Source: Sphingomonas montanisoli (GTDB taxonomy: Bacteria; Pseudomonadota; Alphaproteobacteria; Sphingomonadales; Sphingomonadaceae). From it: 64,000 nt of DNA. The DNA is taken from contig NZ_VTOU01000003.1 of assembly GCF_008274695.1 (NCBI RefSeq), positions 62,001 to 126,000 on the forward strand, written 5' to 3'. The position numbers and the translations under genes were made by a program. Positions 14,319-23,479 of this stretch are shown one piece after another. How positions within the stretch are numbered: position 1 is the first letter of the stretch; each line of letters begins with the position of its first letter. The notes under the pieces were generated by a model. That model was not told the origin of the DNA and made no database searches. It worked only from the letters and a program-made list of their open reading frames with translations.

Positions 14319-16081
14319 CCAACACTGCCGGCGTGAGCGGCGGCCGGGCCGGCTCCGAGCCTGTTGTCCAGCAGATTGCGTTTCTGTCGGCAGTGGCCGC
14401 GATCGCAGCATGCTGGCCGCTCGTCCGTGACCTCGTTCCGGAAAACGGTCGCTTCGCGCTCGCCGATCTGGTGCGCGAACATTGGGCCCATCGGCACGCA
14501 CTCGAACCGTGGCTGGAGCAGCGCTGGGCCTGGCTCGCTGTCCACGGCTACCATCTCTGGTTCGCGCTCGCCGCGCTTCCCGGCGTGATCGCGGCCGCGA
14601 TCGTGCAGGGCGCGGATCGCCGCACCTTCTGGCCGCTCGTCCATGCGCCGATCGGTTGGCTGGGTGGAAGCGTGCTGGGCTATTGGCTCTACACCAGCTT
14701 CCGTGCCGACAGCTGGCCGCTGGCGGTCATAACACCGGCAGCCGTCAGCTTCCTCGCCGGTGCAATCGCTGCCCGGCTCGCCGCCAGTCCGCGTAAGGTC
14801 ACGCACCTGCGTGGTACGCGGGTCGCCGTGTTCACCGGCGGACGAGGCGGGCGGCTCAAAGCTCGGCTCGTCGGCGGTGTGACGCTGGCGGGTTTGCCGC
14901 TAAGCCGTGAGGACGAGACAATGCATGTCGCCGCGATCGGCGCGACCGGATCGGGCAAGTCGACGGCGCTGCGCGCGCTGATGGCCGACGCGGTCCGTCG
15001 CGGTGACCGGCAGGTGGTGGCCGACCCCGACGGTGCAGCGATGAGCGCCTTCTTCGAGCCGGGCGATATAATCTTGAATCCATTCGATCGGCGCTGCGCG
15101 CGCTGGGATCTGCTAGGCGAAGTCGAGCGTCCAGGCGACTATTCCTTTCTCGCGCAATCAGTTCTGCCCCACCTCGGCATCGGTGAGCATGACCAGTGGA
15201 TCAGCTATGCCCAGCAGCTGCTCGCGGCGGCGTTGGAGAATTTCGGTCGGCTCCGGCTCGGCACGACTAGGGACCTCATCACGATGCTCGCCTCGGGATC
15301 GGTCGCCGAGTTGAAGCTGCTCTGCCAGGGCACGGCAGCCGCCCGCTACTTCGAGCAAGGGGGCGAAAAGATGCTGGCTAGCATTCTGGGAACACTGGCG
15401 CCTGCCGTGGGGAACCTCCGGTTTATCGCGGAATTGAACGGGGAGCCGTTCTCTATCCGCAAATGGGTGCGATCCGGAGCGGGGTCGCTTTGGCTTCCCT
15501 ACACCGCCAACCAGGTGGCGGCGTTGCGCGGGCTCATCTCCTGCTGGATGAACATCGCCATCCTCGAAACGCTGTCGCTCCCGCCCGATCGTGATCGCCG
15601 GATCTGGTTCCATATCGACGAGTTGGACGCACTTGGACGGATCGAAGGGCTGAAGGACGCGCAGGCTCGGCTAAGGAAATTTGGCGGTTGCGTTGCAATC
15701 GGCTTCCAGTCGTCGGCGCAGGTAAAAGCCATTTACGGCGAGGGCGCGCATACGATTATCGAGAATTGCGGAAACCTGCTGCTTCTCCGTGCTGGCCTCA
15801 GCGAGGGCGGCGGAACGGCCGAGCTAGCCTCGGCTCTGATCGGCAGCCGGGAACTCGAAAGGGATGAAACCAGTCGATCACACACGCGCGGCCGCTATAC
15901 GTCCCGCTCGTCTTCCACGCAGAGCCGGCGAGTTGTCGAAGACGTGACTCTCGCAAGCGAGATCATGCAGCTGTCCAACCGGGCTGGATTTGTGAAAAAG
16001 GCCACAGTAGCAGACTGGCGGCGAGTTCAGTTTTCCTACGTGACCTATCCCGAGCGTGTAGCGGCGTTCGAGCCAAATTAG
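14315..16081 (+). CDS. Type IV coupling protein (VirD4/TraD family)
   Basis: A 588-residue inner-membrane ATPase. Two N-terminal membrane segments lie near residues 85-105 and 130-150. Walker A IGATGSGKST is near residue 207 and Walker B IWFHIDELDALG near 430. The TraD-type DNA-binding ATPase core includes GCVAIGFQSSAQ and a serine-rich tail ending in SYVTYP. It links the TraA-bound strand to the Trb channel. The sequence looks nearer to F-TraD/TrwB than to Ti TraG, although the channel is RP4/Ti-like. No separate traG lies next to trbB, so this is the only coupling protein in view. It is translationally coupled to traA. Confidence 0.88.
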   Translation: MTNTAGVSGGRAGSEPVVQQIAFLSAVAAIAACWPLVRDLVPENGRFALADLVREHWAHRHALEPWLEQRWAWLAVHGYHLWFALAALPGVIAAAIVQGADRRTFWPLVHAPIGWLGGSVLGYWLYTSFRADSWPLAVITPAAVSFLAGAIAARLAASPRKVTHLRGTRVAVFTGGRGGRLKARLVGGVTLAGLPLSREDETMHVAAIGATGSGKSTALRALMADAVRRGDRQVVADPDGAAMSAFFEPGDIILNPFDRRCARWDLLGEVERPGDYSFLAQSVLPHLGIGEHDQWISYAQQLLAAALENFGRLRLGTTRDLITMLASGSVAELKLLCQGTAAARYFEQGGEKMLASILGTLAPAVGNLRFIAELNGEPFSIRKWVRSGAGSLWLPYTANQVAALRGLISCWMNIAILETLSLPPDRDRRIWFHIDELDALGRIEGLKDAQARLRKFGGCVAIGFQSSAQVKAIYGEGAHTIIENCGNLLLLRAGLSEGGGTAELASALIGSRELERDETSRSHTRGRYTSRSSSTQSRRVVEDVTLASEIMQLSNRAGFVKKATVADWRRVQFSYVTYPERVAAFEPN

Positions 16082-16264
16082 CACTCATGACGTCCACATT
16101 ATCAGTCCCGAAAAGGCCGGGTATCTAAATAGCAAAACTCTAGCAGTGGATCCGCGTCGCCCGGCACTTCGGACTATGCCGTGCGACGTGGACCCCGCCA
16201 GTGATGGAGGTCGCCGCATCCGAAAGGACCAGTGTAAACGGTCGTACTGCTCCCTGCGCAGGGA

Positions 16265-17233
16265 TCACTGATGCGCTAGCGCATAGTTGAGCGCTGCACG
16301 TATTGCGGTAGTTTGTGCCTGGGTGCAGATATGGGGTGTGGAGCGGGGACTGTCGGGATAAACCTCCGTCGTCGTCGTGTAGCGCGCGCCCGTGATCGAC
16401 GCGCAAAGCTCCAGATCGGCCAGCGGGTATTCGATCACGCCGGGCGCCACGACCTGCGAGCCAATGATTTTGCCCTGCGCATCCGGTGGCGCGATATGTG
16501 TAACCCGCTGAACGGCTGAAATGATCGCATGTTGGAACGCCGGCTGCGGGTTTGCGCTGTCGTCGACAAGATAAAACCCATCAGGTATGGACCCTTGCAC
16601 GAAGGGCTTGCCGTCACGCGCTGCCAAAGCACGGCGAAACTCGGCTTCATCGCTGTCGGTCGTCTCGTGCAGATCGATATGAACGAGAAATTCTGCGTTG
16701 AGCGACTGGACCAGCCGCACCAGTGCGACCGCTTCCTGAGCCGGCCCATCCGCACGGAAATTCCGGTTAGGATCGATGGCGTCAAAATTCCATCGGTTGA
16801 TCCGTTCATAAGCCCAAGGGCTTACGCACGGCACCACAACCAAGTTGATCTTGCCCTCAAAGGCCTTTGCGTCGCGTTCGAGAAACTCGATCGCGCCCAT
16901 CACACCACTGGTTTCATATCCATGCACCCCGCCGGTAACGAGAGCGTTCGGAAGATCGGGATCGAAACGACTGCGCAGCGCTAACAACACGAATACCTCG
17001 CCGGCATAGTCGATCCGACCATATTCGATTTTCTCGAAGCGAGCCGAAAGGCCCTCGATCCGAGGCACGACATCTTCGTCGTAACGGCGCTGCCTCCACT
17101 GACGAGCGCGCCAGGCGTCGACTTCAATGTCTCCCCAGGGCTGTCCGGCTGCACCGATCGGGTAGGAAGGAGCGTTCGTCATGATCATCCAACTGTCGAA
17201 AGAAGCTGCAAACGGGGTGTCTGATCTCGGCAT
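16265..17233 (-). CDS. M14-family metallocarboxypeptidase
   Basis: A 322-residue zinc carboxypeptidase. The HxxE zinc motif is in GGVHGYETSG near residue 103, followed by a substrate-carboxylate arginine in DPNRNFRAD, the third zinc ligand in LVHIDLHETTD, and the catalytic glutamate in TTTTEVYPDSP. No signal peptide is seen, so it is probably cytoplasmic and acts on imported peptides or amino-acid conjugates. The start is uncertain: 17233 is the first ATG, and ATGs lie 15 and 17 codons downstream; no start has a clear ribosome site. It lies 27 bases after glutamate dehydrogenase and ends the minus-strand series, so it may supply amino acids to that pathway. Confidence 0.85.
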   Translation of the reverse strand: MPRSDTPFAASFDSWMIMTNAPSYPIGAAGQPWGDIEVDAWRARQWRQRRYDEDVVPRIEGLSARFEKIEYGRIDYAGEVFVLLALRSRFDPDLPNALVTGGVHGYETSGVMGAIEFLERDAKAFEGKINLVVVPCVSPWAYERINRWNFDAIDPNRNFRADGPAQEAVALVRLVQSLNAEFLVHIDLHETTDSDEAEFRRALAARDGKPFVQGSIPDGFYLVDDSANPQPAFQHAIISAVQRVTHIAPPDAQGKIIGSQVVAPGVIEYPLADLELCASITGARYTTTTEVYPDSPRSTPHICTQAQTTAIRAALNYALAHQ

Positions 17234-17260
17234 ATCGCCAAGTGGAACGATTCGACAGCG

Positions 17261-20200
17261 TCATGCCCCGCCATCGGCAGCTCGGCGCGTCAACAGCGTA
17301 CGCGCCTGATTGACCAGTTCGGCAAGCATGGGGGCAGTTGTGGTTGGTGCGGCGCGAATGCGGTCTGCAAGCGCCCTAAACCGCTCTAGCGCCGCCTGAT
17401 GGTGTGCAAACCATTCTTCTAGGTCGATCAACGTACCATCGCGTTGCGTTCTTAACAGAAAGTCGGAGCGTAGCTGCTGGCAATCCCGCGCGATCGCGCG
17501 GACCTGGAGTCGTTCCCAAGCATCGACAACATTGAGCCGCGATGCCGAGGACGATGCCCAAGCCAGGCTGAGGACCTCTCCGAGCCGGGTGTAGGCTTGC
17601 TCTACGTCGAGCACGTTACCGCCGCCGATTGCAGCTATGCTGGAAATCCGGCTCGCTTCGCTCAGCCGGTGCAGAATAGCGATCCGTTGGGAGACACTCG
17701 CATGTGCGCCCAGCGATGTGATGTGCCCGGCCAAATCGGTGGCTTCGTCGGAGGCCTGCTCGCCCTCAACCAAACTTAAATCCAGCTGATGGATTCCGGG
17801 CGCAAGGAATGCGGCGATCCCGTGGGGAAGCGCTGATTGCGGCGCGCTTCGGAGGATGTTGGCGACCTGCAGACGGCAGAGCCTGGCCATGATTTCGAGC
17901 AATTGGATACGAGCGGCTTCGTCGATCTGTTCCCGTTCGATCGCCGCGAAAGTCTCCGACAGTCCGAAAATCTGATCGCAGGCGAGATATGCACCTGCCA
18001 CTCTGGCCAGGCTGACACCTTCCTCGTCGACCAACTCGAATAGGGCTTTGAAGCCGAGACGATTGACTACGATATTTGCGATCTTCGTGGCGAGGATTTC
18101 CCGTCGAAGTTGGTGCGTAGCGATGGCCTCGTGATGATGCTGCCTCATCGCCGGCGGAAAACTGTCTGAAACAAGTCCCATGAGCGCTGGGTCACTCGCT
18201 AACGGCGAAGCTTCGATCGCCGTCTGCAATGTCAGTTTCGCATGTGACATGATGACGGCGAGCTCGGGGCGCGTGAGCCCTTTGCCGTCTCGCGCGCGAC
18301 GCGCGAAATGATCGTCGCTGCCGAGACCTTCGATGTCACGGTTGAGACCGTGGTTCGCCTCCAGATAGGCAATGACCCCGATCTGCGAAGCAGCCTGCGC
18401 AGGACCTCCGCGTTCGGCGATCGAGAGCGCAAGGGACTGGATGCGGTTATCTTCCAAGACCAAATCAGCGACATCGTCTGTCATTGCTGCGAGCAGGGCG
18501 TTACGATCTTCGGGCAGCATCTTTCCGGAAGCGACCTCCGCGTTCAGCGCGATCTTGATGTTCACCTCATTATCAGAGCAGTCGACTCCCGCCGAGTTGT
18601 CGACGAAGTCGGCATTCGATCGCCCTCCAAGTAGGCCGAACTCTATACGACCCGCCTGCGTGATCGACAGATTGGCCCCTTCGCCAATGACTTTGGCGCG
18701 CAATTGGTTTGCATCGACACGAAGGGAATCGTTGGCCACATCCCGGGCGTGCAGATGCGTTTCGTGACTGGATTTGACGTAGGTGCCGATGCCACCGAAC
18801 CATAGCAGATCTACCGGCGCCTTGAGGATTGCCCGGATGATCGTCGCCGGATCGTGCTTGCCGGCATCGAGCCCGAACAACCCGCCAGCCTCTGCGGAGA
18901 GCGCAATCTCCTTTTGCGACCTGTCGTAAACTCCTCCCCCGGCTGAAATTCGCGTCGGATCATAATTCTGCCAGCTGCTCGACGGCAGGGAGAAAAGCCG
19001 CTGCCGCTCTTCCCAGCTCAGGGCCGGATCCGGTGAGGGATCGATGAAGATGTTACGATGGTCGAATGCCGCGACGAGGCGGATCGATCGGCTCAACAGC
19101 ATGCCATTGCCAAAGACGTCACCGGACATGTCGCCGCACCCGACGACCGTTATGGGGTCGCACTGGACGTCGATCCCCAGTTCCGCGAAATGCCGCTGGA
19201 CGGAAACCCATGCTCCGCGCGCGGTAATGCCCATCGCCTTATGGTCATATCCATTGGAGCCGCCGGACGCGAAAGCGTCCCCGAGCCAGTAGCCTTGCTC
19301 AATGGCTATGGCGTTGGCCACATCCGAAAAGGAAGCTGTGCCCTTGTCGGCTGCAACGACGAAATAGGGATCGTCCGGATCGTGGCGCACCGTCGCTGGC
19401 GGATGAACGATCGCCCCATCGATGACATTATCGGTGAGGGACAATAGCGCCCGGATGAAGACCTTGTAGCTTTCGGTACCTTCCGCAATCCAAGCCGCGC
19501 GGTCGCGAGAAGAGGGCAGGTTCTTGGGATAGAAGCCTCCCTTGGCACCCGTCGGTACGATCACCGCATTCTTTACGATTTGTGCCTTAAGCAGCCCAAG
19601 GATCTCGGTTCTGAAATCGTCACGGCGATCGGACCAGCGAAGCCCACCGCGAGCGATCGGGCCTGCCCGCAAATGGACACCTTCGACGCGCGGGCTGTAC
19701 ACCCATATCTCCCGCCACGGCCGAGGGGACGGGAGCCCAGGCACGTTAGCGCTATCCAGTTTAAACGCGAGCGCTTCGTCACCTGACGCGCTGAAGGCAT
19801 TTGTCCGCAGGATCGCCTCGATCACCCCCCAAAGGCGCCGCAACATCCTGTCGTCATCGATCGCCTGCACATTGGTCAGGCCGTCGCGGATGTTAGAGCG
19901 TGCTTGATCGGCCCGAGCCTCGGAATGATGGATCGGATCGAGGCGCGCGTCGAACAGGGCGATCAGGCTCTTTGTTACGACGGGTGCGTTCGCCAAGGCG
20001 GCCGCGAAGGTGCTCAACCCATAAGGCACGCCTGTCTGTCGCAGATATCGAAACCACGCGCGGAACAGGACGACGGCGCGGGGCTCGACCCCAAGCCGCA
20101 CGACCAAGTTATTGAAAGCGTCGTTCTCGGCGTGCCCGCTCAGAACAGCGGCAATCGCGCTCTCGATGGTCGGCCCGTCCTCCAGAATGCCATCTGTGAC

Positions 20201-21919
20201 TATAGACGGGGCTTCGACGAGAAATTCGTGTATGTTGCCCTTTCCGTCCGCAAGTGCAGTCGGAATCTCCTTGAGGACGATGAAGCCGAAATTCTCAAGA
20301 ACCGGGACCACATCCGAGAGCGGCAGAAATTCTCCCGTACAATATATCTGAAGGCGCAACCGGGCGGCTGCGTCTGGCTCAGGTGCGTTGAGACGAACCG
20401 CCCGATCAGCGTCAGACGCGAGTTCGGAAAGCATCATGATATCGCGAGCGGCATCGCGTGCGTCGCATCGGGTCCGGAATCCCGTCGGAAAGGCTTCGGC
20501 ATATTCGCGCGCCAAGCTCGCGGCTCGATCGGGAGACATGAATTCTGCAAGCGCGGCGGCCACCGCAGGACGCCATCCTCGCAGCATCGCCTGGACGCGG
20601 TCATCGATCGCCGCCGCCGCAGGTACGCGGCCTGCTCCGACCAAGCTAATGATATAGCGCACAAGCGCCAAATCGCCGTCGCCAATGTCGACGGACCACG
20701 TCACGACCTTTCCGCGCGCCTCGTCTGCGATAAGCTGGCCAATCGCCGCCCGCCGGTTCGTCGTGAGATCGAAGCGGTTCAGCCAAACGAACGCGAAAAG
20801 ATGGCCCCCGAGCGTCTCACGAACCAGGACGGTTTTGGACCGCGGCCGATCGACGAGCGACATTGCGGTGAGAGCAACCGATCGTAGCTCTTGGGGTTGA
20901 AACCCCGTGAGCAAATCATGCGGAAGCCGACGAATCGCATGGATCAGGGCTTTGCCCGCATGCGTGAAGGGGTCGAAGCCAAACTCGTCGGCCAGGATGC
21001 GAAGTTGCTGCCGCAGAAGAGGAACCTTGTCCGGGCGCGTGGCAAGAGCATCAGATGACCAGAGGCCCGCATGGACGCTCAGACCGCTTATGGAGTCCCC
21101 TCGCATGACGGGAACGACGATCAGGTCGAATGGGACGCGGCGATGAACCGGGGAAATCCGCTCGGCCTTGAGGAGAAGGGGAGCCGTATGACCGGCCTCG
21201 AACCACTCCAGAGCAGACCGACAGGACGCAGCAGATAGCCAGGGCTCTGCCCCCGAATTCAAGCCGAGCGACGCTTCGACCGCACCGGCCCGATCAATCC
21301 GAGCATAGGCGAGGAGCGTCATTCTGCTGTCGAGAAACCAGGCGAGCAATTCAGCGGCCTCGTCGCTCTTCAGCATGCGGGCGCTTGATCGAAGCGCTTC
21401 CTGCAGCAAAGGATAGGCCTCCACCGCTTCCCGCACCGCACCCAGGACGTGCTGGATCTCCTGCGTCAAAAGCGGCAAGGCAGCGGGATCGATCCAGTCG
21501 ATCTCCATGTAGATAAGCGACTCCCGGTTCAGCTCGGCAATGTTGGCCGCAGCTACCTGCTTCAGCGTACCGGATCCATCTCGCTGCATCGCCATGATAG
21601 GGTGGAGAAGCCGATGAATGGCGATCCCGCGCTCGGCCATCAATGCGGCGACGGAATCGACGAGGAACGGCATATCGTCGTTGACGATCACCAGACGCAT
21701 GGGCCCTTGGTGGCTCTTTGGATCGAGTGGTTCCAGGCCGATCGCAGGGTGCCCCTGCAGTCTCCTAAGAGCCATCGCACTAATGAAATCGACCGCTGCG
21801 CGGCGCAACTCGCTATCGAATTGCTCAAGTTCCCCAGGCAGGGCTCCATTCGTGAGCAGGCTATCGATCGCGCGGTGGAGTTCGGCTTCGGGTAGGCATC
21901 GCTCGGTAGAGGCGGTCAT
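17261..21919 (-). CDS. gdhZ: NAD-specific glutamate dehydrogenase, large (180-kDa) class
   Basis: A 1552-residue protein, close to the roughly 1600 residues of this class (Caulobacter and Streptomyces type). It catalyses glutamate + NAD+ to 2-oxoglutarate + ammonia. N-terminal ACT-like regulatory segments (VNDDMPFLVDSVAALMAERG) precede the catalytic core with RGGLRWSDRRDDFRTEILGLLKAQ, VKNAVIVPTGAKGGF, VAADKGTASFSD, VVGCGDMSGDVFGNGML and IGEGANLSITQAGR. All expected blocks are present, so it is intact. It lies 49 bases after a DUF3422 gene and downstream of putA. PutA yields glutamate from proline, and this enzyme passes the carbon to the TCA cycle. Confidence 0.95.
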   Translation of the reverse strand: MTASTERCLPEAELHRAIDSLLTNGALPGELEQFDSELRRAAVDFISAMALRRLQGHPAIGLEPLDPKSHQGPMRLVIVNDDMPFLVDSVAALMAERGIAIHRLLHPIMAMQRDGSGTLKQVAAANIAELNRESLIYMEIDWIDPAALPLLTQEIQHVLGAVREAVEAYPLLQEALRSSARMLKSDEAAELLAWFLDSRMTLLAYARIDRAGAVEASLGLNSGAEPWLSAASCRSALEWFEAGHTAPLLLKAERISPVHRRVPFDLIVVPVMRGDSISGLSVHAGLWSSDALATRPDKVPLLRQQLRILADEFGFDPFTHAGKALIHAIRRLPHDLLTGFQPQELRSVALTAMSLVDRPRSKTVLVRETLGGHLFAFVWLNRFDLTTNRRAAIGQLIADEARGKVVTWSVDIGDGDLALVRYIISLVGAGRVPAAAAIDDRVQAMLRGWRPAVAAALAEFMSPDRAASLAREYAEAFPTGFRTRCDARDAARDIMMLSELASDADRAVRLNAPEPDAAARLRLQIYCTGEFLPLSDVVPVLENFGFIVLKEIPTALADGKGNIHEFLVEAPSIVTDGILEDGPTIESAIAAVLSGHAENDAFNNLVVRLGVEPRAVVLFRAWFRYLRQTGVPYGLSTFAAALANAPVVTKSLIALFDARLDPIHHSEARADQARSNIRDGLTNVQAIDDDRMLRRLWGVIEAILRTNAFSASGDEALAFKLDSANVPGLPSPRPWREIWVYSPRVEGVHLRAGPIARGGLRWSDRRDDFRTEILGLLKAQIVKNAVIVPTGAKGGFYPKNLPSSRDRAAWIAEGTESYKVFIRALLSLTDNVIDGAIVHPPATVRHDPDDPYFVVAADKGTASFSDVANAIAIEQGYWLGDAFASGGSNGYDHKAMGITARGAWVSVQRHFAELGIDVQCDPITVVGCGDMSGDVFGNGMLLSRSIRLVAAFDHRNIFIDPSPDPALSWEERQRLFSLPSSSWQNYDPTRISAGGGVYDRSQKEIALSAEAGGLFGLDAGKHDPATIIRAILKAPVDLLWFGGIGTYVKSSHETHLHARDVANDSLRVDANQLRAKVIGEGANLSITQAGRIEFGLLGGRSNADFVDNSAGVDCSDNEVNIKIALNAEVASGKMLPEDRNALLAAMTDDVADLVLEDNRIQSLALSIAERGGPAQAASQIGVIAYLEANHGLNRDIEGLGSDDHFARRARDGKGLTRPELAVIMSHAKLTLQTAIEASPLASDPALMGLVSDSFPPAMRQHHHEAIATHQLRREILATKIANIVVNRLGFKALFELVDEEGVSLARVAGAYLACDQIFGLSETFAAIEREQIDEAARIQLLEIMARLCRLQVANILRSAPQSALPHGIAAFLAPGIHQLDLSLVEGEQASDEATDLAGHITSLGAHASVSQRIAILHRLSEASRISSIAAIGGGNVLDVEQAYTRLGEVLSLAWASSSASRLNVVDAWERLQVRAIARDCQQLRSDFLLRTQRDGTLIDLEEWFAHHQAALERFRALADRIRAAPTTTAPMLAELVNQARTLLTRRAADGGA

Positions 21920-21968
21920 GCTTTTCTCTCGGTCAAAAATGGTTGTCAGCGCCGAACCAGGTCAGAGC

Positions 21969-23249
21969 TCAGGAAAGGGAGGGATCAGCATCGATGTGAT
22001 GTCGTCGGACCCGGCGCACAGCGAAAGCGACGGCAGCGATGATCGGAATCGTAACCAGGCTGGTCAGCAACTCGGGTTCGACCCGTGCACGGACAGGTTC
22101 GAGGCCGGCGACCAGAAGATGGAACAGGCTGGCCACATAATAAGCAATCGCGGCGACCGATAAGCCCTCGACGGTTTGCTGCAGCCGCAGCTGGAGCCGT
22201 ACCCGGTTTCCCATCGTCTCGAGGAGATCGCGATTTTGACTTTCGAGCGTGATCTCCACCCTGGTGCGCAGCAACTGAGCGGCGCGCGTCAGCTTTTGCG
22301 CGAGGGTGGCCTCCCTCTCCGACACCGTCGCACACGTCCGAATTGCTGGCTCGAAACGTCGCGAGAGAAAGGATGCCAGTCCGGGACCGCCCATATCTGG
22401 CCGCTCCGAAAGCGCGAGGAGGCGAAGTCGAACGAGCTCGGCATAGGCTTTGGTTGCACCGAACCGAAAGTGCGTGGACGCGCTGCTCCGCTCAAGATCT
22501 ACCGTCATGGACGTCAGTCGATCCAGAAGCTCGCGATTGTCCTCCAGCGTCGACGCGGCGTCCATTTTCTCCATGAGCGAAGGGAGCTCATCCTCAATCC
22601 TGCCCATGATCACCGCAGCCCGTTCCGCAACGGGTAGCCCTAAAAGCGCGAAGCATCGGTAGGTTTCCGTCTCGAGAACGCGCTGCACTGTCGCGCCCGC
22701 GACATCGGACGGCATGTTTCGATTGATGATCGTGATATCGACGAAGCCCTCTGCATTTTCCGCAAAGTCGGTCGATATCAGAGCGCGCCCGTCCGCGATC
22801 GACGCTTGGACCATGGCCGCCGGTCGCAATCCTTCCGAGACGAGACGAAGGTCCACCGCCACCAACAGCCGCCCGGGTGGGATGAGGTGCTCAGGCCAAT
22901 CCGCCTTATGCCCAAACGGCACTACGATTGTGTAGGTGACGAACTCGCCGTGACGCTCCCAAAGAAGGTTCTCCGTCGGTATCGACAGATGCCGCCTCTC
23001 GACTTTTGGCCCCACGGGGGTGCACCGTGCAGCCAGCTGTTCGACCCGCTGAGCATCCTCCTGCGCTTCGCGTGCGCTCGTTTGAAATGCGAAATGGAGA
23101 ACCCGGCGCGGGGCGTCGACGGCCGTGAACGGACGAGCGTGCAGCTCAGCCAGAACACGTGATCGATCGGGGTGGCTTGGTAACATCAACATCGTCATGG
23201 CGGGGCCGGGACCAATCGTTACGTCGGTGCCCGCCCCTGGAGCGGACAC
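21969..23249 (-). CDS. DUF3422 family membrane-anchored protein
   Basis: A 426-residue DUF3422 protein. It begins with RVLAELHARPF and continues with LRRVLHFAF-like and VTYTIVVPFG strands, matching the family. Two membrane helices at the C-terminus (about 355-380 and 390-410) suggest a large N-terminal domain anchored in the inner membrane. The GTG at 23249 is the furthest start; an internal ATG about 18 codons later is equally possible. The function is unknown. Its position between putA and glutamate dehydrogenase suggests a role linked to amino-acid catabolism or its membrane partner, but no catalytic motif was recognised. Confidence 0.85.
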   Translation of the reverse strand: MSAPGAGTDVTIGPGPAMTMLMLPSHPDRSRVLAELHARPFTAVDAPRRVLHFAFQTSAREAQEDAQRVEQLAARCTPVGPKVERRHLSIPTENLLWERHGEFVTYTIVVPFGHKADWPEHLIPPGRLLVAVDLRLVSEGLRPAAMVQASIADGRALISTDFAENAEGFVDITIINRNMPSDVAGATVQRVLETETYRCFALLGLPVAERAAVIMGRIEDELPSLMEKMDAASTLEDNRELLDRLTSMTVDLERSSASTHFRFGATKAYAELVRLRLLALSERPDMGGPGLASFLSRRFEPAIRTCATVSEREATLAQKLTRAAQLLRTRVEITLESQNRDLLETMGNRVRLQLRLQQTVEGLSVAAIAYYVASLFHLLVAGLEPVRARVEPELLTSLVTIPIIAAVAFAVRRVRRHHIDADPSLS

Positions 23250-23479
23250 AGTATCAGGTCAGACCGACCCGAGCGCTTCATCGGCTCCGGACGAAAAGAA
23301 GGGCCGCGGCAATAGCCCCGGAGCCAATCGTTCGATCATTGCGAAGCAGCTTCGAAGGGATGACTGTGCGTCGTTCGTCATCCGTCGCATTGGAAGGCAC
23401 GGGGTTGTGAGATTTCTTTGCATCCATCGCTATTGATCCTTCTGATGTGTCGCGACCGATTCAGTCTTTTCCGGGCAGC

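Noticed and set aside
13542-14501. Minus-strand frame of 319 codons across the traA/coupling gene junction
   Set aside because: Arginine-rich antisense frame across two confirmed genes.
1-16081. Quorum-sensing genes traR/traI expected near an FseA/RdfS-type system
   Set aside because: No LuxR- or LuxI-type protein was found among the genes here; they may lie outside the window or be absent.
16251-16264. TCCCTGCGCAGGGA palindrome after the M14 gene as a terminator or cargo border
   Set aside because: Only a five-base stem remains once a loop is allowed, no T run follows, and no matching copy was seen at the other cargo edge.
19904-20887. Plus-strand open frame of 327 codons inside glutamate dehydrogenase
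   Set aside because: Antisense to conserved dehydrogenase sequence; no domain, no start signal.
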